Positions 45,501 through 56,100 of a DNA stretch of 64,000 bases are shown in pieces. The notes beneath the pieces are model-generated. The model did not search any database and was not told the DNA's origin. It was given only the letters and a program-made list of their open reading frames with translations. The translations under genes were made by a program, and so were the position numbers. Location of the stretch: NCBI RefSeq assembly GCF_036370855.1, contig NC_088110.1, forward strand, positions 21,509,501 through 21,573,500, given 5' to 3'. The stretch is from Dromaius novaehollandiae. Lineage: Eukaryota; Chordata; Aves; Casuariiformes; Dromaiidae. Position 1 is the first letter of the stretch, and each line of letters opens with the position of its first letter.

Positions 45501-46816
45501 AGGTTTCCTGCCCCACACGGATTGATGCCGTTCCGGTGGCTCTGGGATTGCACATACGGAGCGCTAGGTGCTGTAGGGACCTGCAGCAGCAGATTTCCTC
45601 CCCCGAAAGGCTCGTGGTTTAGGTAGGACTAGCCGAGATGCACAAGCTGTGTTAGACTGAGAAGTCGGGGCTGGGGAAGAGGAAGGGAGGAGCTGTTTGG
45701 AAACGACAGGCGGAGCGGGAGGACTGCGGTGCACATGTCTCGCAGGGAGAGGACAGGGATTAAGTTCAGCCCGGGCATCCAAGCCATCAGCCGTCAGCAG
45801 CTGTACATTTAACACCAACTCTCGGGCCGGGTAAGCCCGCAGCGACGCAGCGCGCGTGGGAACGCCTGATCTCCCGGCCGGCGAGCGAGGGCACTCCGGC
45901 TCCTCTCCTGCCCGTTACAACTCATCCCCTGGCTGTGCTCCCACCCGCCGTTGAGCGGCCCGGCAGCGTCAGCGGGAGCGCGCCGGTGCGTCACTCGCCA
46001 GCAGCGATTCCGGTCGTTCGGCGTGACGATGGCATTTCACATAAACAGCTACGTTTTGGGAGTCTGGCAGCTGCTCTTGTGGAGCGTGTTGGCAGGCCCG
46101 GGCCTCTGAAATAGCTCTTGCTCTTGTCTGACCTCTGCCACTTGGCTTACTGGGGAATTCACTTTCCCTTTCATACATATCTGCTCTCCGCTTTGGGAAA
46201 GTAGCTGGAAATGTCTCCCTTTCCCACCCGTGAAGGGACACGGCTTGGAGCTGGGATTATTTGGAGCTCCTGGACCGGGTGATGGCTGCAGCTCAGCACA
46301 CTCAGAGGAGAAGGCATCCACCTCTGCCACCGTGCCTGAGGCCATCTGCAAACCCTTGCTCCCAGCGCAGTCTTGGTGGAGTTTTGCTGTGTCCTATCAC
46401 ATTTCCATTGTAGAAGCTACGTGGCACAGTTTCAGCCCTCTTTTCTCCTGTGTAGGCGTGAGGGACAAGCCTTATCTGAAAAGCTTCTGCGTGGCTAGCT
46501 CATCTGCAGGTCCTTGAAGTCCCCGTGATTGCTCATGTAGCTTGTAGAAGCTGTGGGAGGTTCCAGGAAGAGCTAGGTCGAACCTAGCTTCGAAATTGCG
46601 CAAGGGGTTAGTCAGGAGTAAGACAATAAACTGAGTTCCCATCACGTATGGAGTTGTATAGGTCTTGCTGCAGTGGGATGAACAATAATTGGTTAGACTT
46701 TGCTTGTATCGCCCTTTCTCATGCAAAAAATCTGAGTTGTATGACTTCCTTGGAGGTCATGCGCACGGAGAGTGTCTCTGGCATTATTCTGACTTTCTGT
46801 TTCCCCCAAATTCCAG
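42593..46816 (+). other. CRISPLD2: CRISPLD2 intron 1 (inferred)
   Basis: A 4.2-kb segment between the presumed untranslated exon and the ATG exon. It holds two further CpG-rich patches, about 44,160-44,860 and 45,820-46,030, which may be regulatory or alternative promoters. A possible donor, CCGG/GTAAGC, lies at 45,831. No protein-coding exon was recognised. Confidence 0.6.
44160..44860. promoter_or_regulatory. Second CpG-rich patch in CRISPLD2 intron 1
   Basis: GC- and CpG-dense sequence, including NotI-type GCGGCCGC words near 44,485 and 44,620. No reading frame in it resembles a known protein. It may be part of an extended CpG island or an alternative promoter. Confidence 0.4.
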
Positions 46817-46906
46817 GCCTGTACCGAGCTCTAGGCGTCCCTGCAAAGAAACCGAAAAACACATCCATCATCTTTATCTCCATTTCTGCCAGCTTCTGTT
46901 TCAGCC
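46817..46906 (+). other. CRISPLD2: CRISPLD2 5' UTR part of the ATG exon (alternative acceptors)
   Basis: A strong pyrimidine-rich acceptor (TTTCTGTTTCCCCCAAATTCCAG) ends at 46,816 and would give a 90-nt leader before the ATG. A second acceptor, CTTCTGTTTCAG, ends at 46,904 and would leave only CC before the ATG. Which is used cannot be decided here. Confidence 0.55.
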
Positions 46907-47149
46907 ATGAATCCTGCCCTGCCTTGGATCTTTCCTCTTGGATGTCTACTGCTTCTGACAACTGCAGCTGAATGCTTTATTTTGCCCAATTCAAGTCACC
47001 TGGAGAGCATTTTGAGTAAATATCAGGATGAAGAACCTCGTGCCAGATCCAAGAGAGCCATTTTATTTTCAGACAGACAGGAGATATTGATGCTCCACAA
47101 TAAATTAAGAGGTCAAGTTTATCCGTCAGCCTCTAATATGGAATATATG
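46907..47149 (+). CDS. CRISPLD2: CRISPLD2 first coding exon: signal peptide, furin-like site, start of CAP domain
   Basis: The ATG at 46,907 has G at -3 and opens [20 protein letters not shown], a classic signal peptide with likely cleavage after Ala21. Then come [18 protein letters not shown], the basic site RSKR (47,045-47,056) and the CAP start [20 protein letters not shown]. Phase 0 end, donor GTGAGT at 47,150. Confidence 0.96.
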
Positions 47150-50100
47150 GTGAGTCTAGCTCTTGATACCTAGCTTTATTACTTTTTTTTTTACTTCATT
47201 TTAGTTTCCCTTATGGTGAAAGTGTTGCAGCAAATTTCCTCTAAAAGAAGTTTTTTCTCAAGAGGTTTCCTGGAGCAATTTCAGTCCACAGTGAATGATG
47301 CTTTAGATCATTGGATTGTTTTGGTTGGAAAAGACCACTAATGGGTCATCTCGTCCATCCACTGCATAGTTTCAGAACTGGTTCCATTATTCATAAAATA
47401 CTGTCTAGCCTTGCCCTGAATGTATCTCCAGAGATGGCAATTCCATAGCCTGCCTCAGCAGGTTGTTCCATTACTTTAATGTCATAAAAGCATCAAATTT
47501 TCCCTAGTGTTTAACCCATGTTCTCCCTGTCAAAGCTTTCAGACCGTTGTGACCGGTGTTTTAGATCACCACAGCCTGCTCAGCACAAACTAATGATGGG
47601 CAGCTTCGGGTTGCCATCAGCTACCGCCCAACGCTGGAGGTAGTATCTGTGGTTTTATGATGTGCTGGTGACCGCAGATTATCTGTGTGAGCCAAGCGTT
47701 CGTAGGACTGATGGGAGTCTGCCTGGCACCTTAGGCAAGCAGGGCATAAGGAATATGGCTCCATCTGCAAATAAGTTTGATCCATGGAACTCACTGGAAA
47801 GACTCCGGTGGAGTTCAGGCCTAGGCGGATCGGTGCTATTGGCTTTTCGCAGCTCGAGGAACCAAAATAAAAGTTTGGTCAACGTATTCTCCCACTTCAG
47901 AGGGAGAAAGTTAAAGTAGGAGTGTGAAGTCTGCCTTTACCATCAACAATTCAGATGAATAGGTTTTTTTCACCTGATGCCAGAGACCCGACTTTGAGCT
48001 ATTTTTGAGATGTCTTCAAAATATTGTGGGGCCAGAAAATGATGAGGGCAAATAATTTTTTCTGTGCCTTTTCCCAGTGTGCAAATACGGTTATGACAGA
48101 AACTAGCCTGCCTTCAACTGTGTGCTCCTGCTGACAGATTAGATGATTAATGATTTGCTAAGACCATATTTAAAAGGTAAAAGAAATAGTATATTAAGGG
48201 TAATATAGGATTGTTTGCCAACTGTTACTATGTGCTGAAATGAATGCTGCAAATAGAAAGTTCTGCCTTTTATGGTTTTTGGGAAAAGGAAAAGGGAAGG
48301 GAGAGCAGAGGACAGTAAGAAAGGACAATTGCTCATTAGCTGATTCATATTAGTATTCGCACTGCTAGTCTTTCATCTCATATTTTGGGAAATCGTATGC
48401 CTTTCTAAGAACTGTTGCTTTGTATCTCTCTCTCTCAGCTGGCTATTACATTATCCTGCCGGCTCCCTGCAACACATTGCCAGAGAAGAGGTGATTTGAT
48501 TAATTTCCAGAAAGTAAACACAAAGCATGAGAAAGCCAAATGTATTTTTGTTGGCTTTGAGGATCTGAAAGGGCTGCAGTTGCGGAATGTCCACTGGCCA
48601 GCTGCTGTTTACTCATCCAGCATGGTTACTTTTATGTTTGTCTTTGCTCAGTGTGCTTTTCTAGTGGTTTTTATGGGTGATTTAGGGCAAATGAAAGAGC
48701 CTTATATGCTGTGAAGAAAGAAGCTGAGTATAAAATGGTGCTACTTGGAAGGGCTATAATCAGTCTTTCATGTATTCGTGTTTACCCAATATTACTTGGA
48801 AACGCTGTGTATATTCTGAACTTGAATTTCACTTTAATCCTTTGTTCTGCATAGGACGTTGCTCATTTGGACGTGTTTAAGAGAATGGTCTGTCTTTAGT
48901 GCTGTAGATAAACTTTTCTCTTTTCCTTTGGTACCGGTGGGGAATGTCACAGGCGATGCGTGGTGCTAATTTGTGGATAAGCAGGTAGAACGTGTTCTTG
49001 GCCATCAACCTCCCAACACTGCCCATGAAGGTCCTTTCTCCCAGCTCTATATCTGATGCATTTAAGTGATCTAAAGTGGCAAAGGGAGCTAATGTGCACC
49101 AGGAAAGAGAGACCTTCCTCTACTATGGCAGGAACTTCAGGTAGTGGAGGCTATTAATAAAAGAGCAATAGCACAGTGAGTTTCATGACATATCTAGAGA
49201 TCAAAAGAATGATCACATACACATGTGGATAAAGGTTTTTTTTTAAAAAAAAACGAAGCTGTTTTGCTGGGTGGTTACTATAATTAATTCAAAGCTAGCA
49301 CTGGTATTCCACGTTAATGGAAAATGAGTTCCAAGCTTTTCTATAGACCAGATGTAAGCAGGGTATATCTTCATAATAAAGCTGGTCAAATACAAAACTA
49401 CCTTAACCATATAGTAGCTTTATTACTTACACTTCCATTGTATGTTTGGCTTATGTAACGGTAGTCATGGCAGTGGGCTCGAGCCAGGACCAAAACAAAC
49501 TCCCTGTTAATGAACCTGGAATGAAGAATATCTAATAGTTCCTAAGACATCTTTGACCTTTAAGATGGCTTAGCCAGATGGCTTTCAGCAGTGATGAAAG
49601 GCAGAAATCTTGCCCCATGTCTCAAAGAAAGCTGGAAAAAATGAAATCGTTTTCAGCGCAGGTTTCTGGAAGGAAAATAGTTTGTTTTCAAGTATGAGGT
49701 ACCCATCCTTCCTCTTTGCTGCAGGGTGGTGACTCTCCTTATCAGGGTGGGATAATACTTTTGTGGGGGTTAACCAAGCATGTCCAAGCTCCTGCCAGTA
49801 TATGTCAGTCCTGCACACTCATGCCACTTGTAAGAGTAAACTGCTGGGACTGCAAGAAGTCTAAGCTGTGGGTAAAAATGAGAGAGTAATCTCATCACTC
49901 CAATGTGAGTGACTTAAGCCTTCCAGGTCTAGCATTGGTTTTACAAACTAGTCAGTAAGTAAATAGGCTCCTTGTGGGATATGTTCTTACTAAATCTGAA
50001 CCTACAAATGGTAGTATAGCGTATGTACACCATGCATGTGTCTTACATGTAGCATGTACTGTACTGCTTTGAAAGGTCATTACAGCTTTCAAGGAGTAAA

Positions 50101-53100
50101 AAAGAGAGTCTGTTGACTAAATCACTTAGAGTCACATATTCCCATAGGCTCTTAAAAACCTCTAGTTGAGAATTCACTAGTGTAGACTGGTTTGGTATTT
50201 TCCAAACAAGGTAGCTTCTTATGATTGCAGCAGTCTGGCGAGAGAAAACCTCAACATGAAGGGGGAAAAAGTGAATATAAACAGCCTGATGCTTAGAATA
50301 GTTCCATGCCATGCGCTTCGTGTCCTCCAAATAGTCAGCATCGGCTTTGCCCGATTGTCACAGAATGGATTTAAGACCCTGAGCACAGACATATGCTGCA
50401 GCTCTGGCTTTAATATTCTTCCTAGATACTGCTGAGTATTGGCATGAAGAGTTCTTGCAAGCATAGCTGGGAGAGCCTGAAATCTGTTTTTTTGATATGT
50501 TTATTGCTCTGAAATAATTCCAGTCTTCTGACCACATTCGTGTCTGAGAAGCAAGAAGCAAATAACAGCTCTAATTTAAATGGGATGGCTTTGTAACCTG
50601 ACGCTGGCAGAAATGAGCTTCTCTACTCATCAAGCACAAAGCCATGCAAAGACATAACTCATTCCCAATTGTCTGTTGAGTATCTTTTCTCCGTGTTCAT
50701 TTATTTTATCCACAGGCATCAAAGGAAGATGTAATGCATATGTTCACATCAATTTCCATTTAATGGCCTATTGCTCATAATGTCTCTGCATTAAATTAGG
50801 AGATTTGGAACATGTCTGCCTTTGAGGCTGCAGGGAATAATGCTCTGCTAGAAGGCCTGAAGTACTAGCCGCGCGTAACATCTTGGGAGAGGTTTTGTGG
50901 CTTACGTGTTGGATTGGAAGGTGGTTTGTGGCAGGTCGTTGCCGGGTGCAGAAAGTGGGAGACCACAGAAAGCTGTGTGTCTAGGCACAATTGCAATAGT
51001 CTGCTCTAAGCACAGGTTTGAAAATGTGTGCGGTGGGTCAGATCCCATACACCTTCGGGGAGCTGGAGGGCTGAAATGGAAAATGGTTTTATCCCCTCTG
51101 TTTGTCAGAGCTGTGTCCACATGGGTTTTTGCAGACTGACATGAATTTGCTTGGCCGCTGGTCAGTTCAAAGCAAAGCTAATAAGCCCAGAGTAACTCTG
51201 GGCTGTTGCTGGAATTTGGGTTGCTGAGCATGCTTAATGATAAGCTGTTGTTGGAGGTCTGGCTTGTTAGCTCATGTCGATGAGCTCATGTTTGCCTTCT
51301 GAAGATAGCGTAGATGTACCGAGTCGCAGGAGACGCTGCATTTTCCTGCTCTCCTAGCCAGAGACAGGCTGTCCTTCCCCATCCCAGTTATAACTGCCTG
51401 AGACCGTGTTCACATACTTATTCAGCATGAGCACTCAGTGTTTTTGTAATGTGTTTGAGAGCCTCAGTGCCCTCCACTCCTCCAAATGGGCTCTGACAGG
51501 TCCTTTGATACGTTTCAGACCATAAGTTGCTTTTCTGCTGGAGAAGACAGAAGTTGGAAAGATTACCTAGTTATGATGGTAAATGTCCAAAAAGGACATA
51601 ATTGTACACTGGCACGTGAATAAGCTGGAGGCACGTTACAAAGCCTCTCTTCTCTTTGTTTTTATTTGTGGGAATGTGCAGTAATATTTTAGTCCCAACA
51701 AATTATCCTCTCAGGACTCTGCTGAATAGACCAGCTGCCAGTGATTAAACGATGAAGTCAGTACACTATCCACCGGGTCCAGCAGTGCACTATCTGCCCT
51801 GTCCAACAAGTCTAGCCTTTAAAACAAACGCGCCCCTGGGTATTGGAACCAAGAAGCCTGGTTTCCTATTTGCCTTTGTGTCATATTTGAGCCCTAGTTT
51901 GGATTATAATTGGGTGATGTTCAGTGAGGACTGACCTCACGCTGACGTCTTTCCCTCAGTGGGGATGCTAACGAGATCTGCTGCTTTCCAATCTGCCAAT
52001 TTTAATGAAAGTAATACTAGCTTAATGGCTCTGAGACCTTGCCAGCTCTGTCAGATTTGACCGCATCTATCCAAGGAAGGGGAGATGAAGACTCAGGCCC
52101 GCACAGGCATGGTAACTACGTAATGTCACTTGCTTAGGAAGTTGGGCCAAAAACATCTAGCTGTGTCCACAGTGGAATGCAGGAGTACATATATCGCTGA
52201 AATTATGATTTAATGGGTAAGCCAGGAAATGCCCTGACATTAAGGCTGGAAAATCATGCCATAACTACATCACAACATGTTAGAAGTCCTGCAGATCTGA
52301 GTAGTAGACTGCCTGAGGAAGCACTGGGATCTTTATCATCTGGTGGATTTTTTTCTTTTTTTTAAACAGATCAGAAAAACACCTGCCAAGAATGTCTTGT
52401 TATAAATGTTATATTTTGGAGTGGGTGGTCTAGATGAGTCCTGGAGGTCCTGCCAGATCTGTTTTCTATTCTATGCAAAACATCTCCAAAGAAGCATAGC
52501 ATCAAGCAGTAAAGAAAAAAAAAAAAAAAAAAAAAAGCTATTTTGTGCCATCCTTTTCTGTGACAGGTGGGTGTCTTGAGAAGTGAGCTCTTAGGTCAGG
52601 GCACATCAATAAAATATGCTGGTTTCACAGTGATAGGCCAGACACCACTGGTGAGCTGTAATTTAGTCTCTCTTTCTCCACTAATTGCTCTTGGTTGATT
52701 CTCTTGATCTAATAAGCATGATTAGGACAAACTGACCTATTCTTTTCTCTCTCCACCCTCCACAGACCTGGGATGATGAGCTGGAAAGATCAGCCCAAGC
52801 TTGGGCTCAGCAGTGCATCTGGGACCACGGGCCTAGTGCCCTCATAAGGTCCATCGGACAGAACCTGGCGGTTCACTGGGGCAGGTAAGAGTTGGGAAGG
52901 CAGAAGCTATGGGCAAAGAGCAACTTATGGACCCTCCCTGAGAGGCAGTGTGAAAAGTTTGCCCGGTCGCTGCTTCACAGAGCACTGGGGAGATGGGAGA
53001 AAAGGTGGGGAACAATAACTGCTATTGCTTCAGTGAAATGAGGACAGTAAAAACATCTGTGGTGCCCTTCAGCTGACTATCCCCAGCAAACCAGCTCCGA

Positions 53101-56100
53101 TTCTGGTTGCTTCATATGTCTGTATCTCAGGTCATGACATGCTTAAGGTCACCCATGCCCACCGAGAGGAGCAGCCACTGAGGCCACCGCCCTCGCTCCT
53201 CAGTCTGCTGCTTCAGGACGGCTTCTGGCAGCCCTCTGAGGGCCAGCTGAAAGCTGCAGTTTCTCAGAAACAACGTCTGGATCCTACTGCTCATTCAGGA
53301 CTCGTTGCTGTAAATCTCTCGAATATCTCTCACCATGTTTCCCGTAAATATTTATCCAGCTCCTAGTTTCTCTTTACTGAAACCATTTTGCAGTTTGTTT
53401 CGTCCTCCTGGGGAAAGTTTTCAACCTAGGGTTGTTAACCCAGCTAGGAATGATTAAGTTAAAGCTCTCAAACGGTTTTGCCTCTCCATGCCATGGTGAA
53501 AAGTGTTTATTGTTAAGATCCTATTGTTAAGCCTCTTTAGGTTAAGCCTGCTTTGTAAAGCAAACATTTTGTACGTGCTCAGAAACCCTAATGAGCTGAA
53601 ATGCAGTTATGCTTGTTGTAAATCAGGTAGAACTTGGTTGGAAGCAATGGAAATGTGCTGGTGTGAAATTAGTCTGATATAAAAATTGGGCCCATTTTTG
53701 CTGTCAGATTTAAATAATGGTTGGAAAGTAGAGTGGTTAATCCATTGGAAACAAAGTCACAAAAGATCAGGCTGTTCTTGGCTTCCCTACAAGCTTTCAA
53801 GATGGCCATGGTTATTGATGGAGTTAGATCCAATCTTCCTCCCTTTGCAATCACCGAGAGGAAAGGAATCCTATTTATCTCAGTTTTTTTCAGGAATAGG
53901 CCATAATCTGATTGCCTCAATTTCCTCTTTTGTAAAATAGGACTCGGAAAGTATTCACTTAATGACATCATGAGATCAATGTTTTTAAAATACTTCTAAT
54001 GAACGATTTTTAATGAAGAGTTGGCTGAAAGAACAAACTACAGTTGGTAATGATATCATTTGTATTTCTGGCTGCTTGCTTCATGTGAGCTGTTGAAAGC
54101 AATAAAAAGCAGTGGATTTTAAACTCTGCTCCAGTTTGACACCGAGTTTGCAGATTGCTCTGTTTGCTCCTTGCGTACGTAGCGTGCAACGTGCATACGA
54201 CTTTCTCCAGGTAATGGTAACACCCTTCCCGTTTCTCACATAAGCACAAGTAGTGTCAGCAGTGCCACAGACTGCAACGTCGCGTGCGCAGCTTGTGCAA
54301 CGTATGTGCAGCACGCGGAGGAGTTCACTGCCCAGGGAAATTAGGACAGTCACAGGCGGGGTATGTGTCTGGTGCGTTAACGACTCTGCACTAACACAGG
54401 TGTGATGTGAGTGTGAAAACGCTTACTCCCTTTGCAAAGGCCTTGCAGTATTAACTGCTAATGGACTTCCAGATTTAGCAAATTGCCTGGTGGTAAAATA
54501 GGTACATGGTGGCTTTCAGTTTAAGATGTTTGGCAAACCTTCACTTGTGTTTACTTTCAAAATACACCTTTCCGCCAAACTAGAAGTTTTTTTGTAAGCG
54601 AGTGGAAAAGCCAGGAGGACATTTCAGGTCAGCGGCATTTGAAGCCAGTGTCAAACCTATAAATAATACGGTCAGACTGGGCTGTGAATTGAATAGCCTT
54701 TAACTTCTTTGGTAAGTTTTTTTTCCCTGATCATAAAACCAGGTTACTGGGTTTTTTAAGTAACAGCTTCTCAATGAATGGAACTTGCCTGAAGAAACTT
54801 CTCAGTTGGTTTATACGTAGTTAGTAAAAATTGTGTTGAAATCCTGAGGTTGCAATATGCCAGCAGGCTACAGATGCTGTTTGAAAACCCCTAGTAGGAG
54901 GTGGTGCTCTAAGCTGCGGTGGTTTTGATCTTCCAGGTATCGCTCTCCAGCCTTCCACGTCCAGTCTTGGTATGATGAGGTTAAAGATTACACGTACCCG
55001 TATCCTCACGAATGCAACCCCTGGTGCCCAGAGAAATGCACCGGCTCCATGTGCACGCATTACACCCAGGTAAGGGAGACGGAGCGCTTTGGCGTCTACA
55101 GTCTCTCTGTCCCCCCGTGGCCCATTTGCCACCGAAACATTGGCTTGATGTGCCCGCAGTGGGCTCGTTTGCCCATTTTAAAAACCGGTGTTGCCTTTGC
55201 AGATAGTCTGGGCCACGACGAACAAGGTTGGCTGCGCCGTGAACGTCTGCAAGCAGATGAACGTCTGGGGAGAAATCTGGGAGAATGCCGTCTACCTGGT
55301 CTGCAACTACTCGCCCAAGTAAGGGGAGGAGCTGGGCTCTCCCGGCTTTCCTAAAGCCGCGCGCTGGCAGGTCCCTTCTCTCGCCCAGAATCTGGGGAAG
55401 AGATTTCAGGCAGTCTAGACTGGTGGTTGTGGCTTTAAATTTTTTCTTTAGACTGCAACACGGAGCCGGTTCAAGCCTTGCCTGGAAAACTGAATGAGGG
55501 GCTGGGGCCAGGCCGGAGCTTTGAAGTCGCTGCCATGGGAAGGAGGAGCAGGAGATGGCGAGGACGGAGCTGGGGGAGATGCCTGCCAAGGGAGGCTCGC
55601 GCTCGCTGCTGCTGGGAGCAGGGGAGGGGACAGGAGCGGTGATTAACGCTGCTTAGCGCCGCTGGCCTCGATTCCAGCAAGAGCCTCCATACCCCGGCCC
55701 CGGGGCTGGTGCAGGCGAAGCGGGCTGGGGTGCCGTGACAAATATTCGTCCCCGCCCCGCACAATCTGCTGGTTTAGGCAAACTGCTGCTCTGTGCAGTC
55801 AGCCCTGCGGCAGCTGCTGGGAAAAGCTACCCGAGCTAGGGGCCGTAGCGCAAGGAGCTGCATAAAGGGCAGTCCCTGGCCCAGCGAGCTTCCCGTGATT
55901 AAAAAAAAGAAGTGAAATAACTGTAGCAGCTGAGATTTAGTCAGCTTGATAGTTTGATTAGGTTTAAAAATGAAACTCTCATTTAAATGCCTTGAGCGCT
56001 ACATCTGGAAGAGGTTTCCTGCCTCCTTGGAAACTGGCAATTGCAATTAGTACTTTCTGTTTTAATGGCTCTTACGAGAGCCATTTCCACTCCAGGTTGC

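Larger units (their letters stand above)
47150..52765 (+). other. CRISPLD2: CRISPLD2 intron
   Basis: A 5.6-kb intron holding a decayed CR1 at about 47,300-47,540 and a 22-A run at 52,515-52,536. No exon was recognised. A pyrimidine tract and CACAG end at 52,765. Confidence 0.85.

Noticed and set aside
54981..55589. 202-residue open frame on the minus strand
   Set aside because: It is the antisense shadow of two CRISPLD2 exons and their GC-rich flanks.
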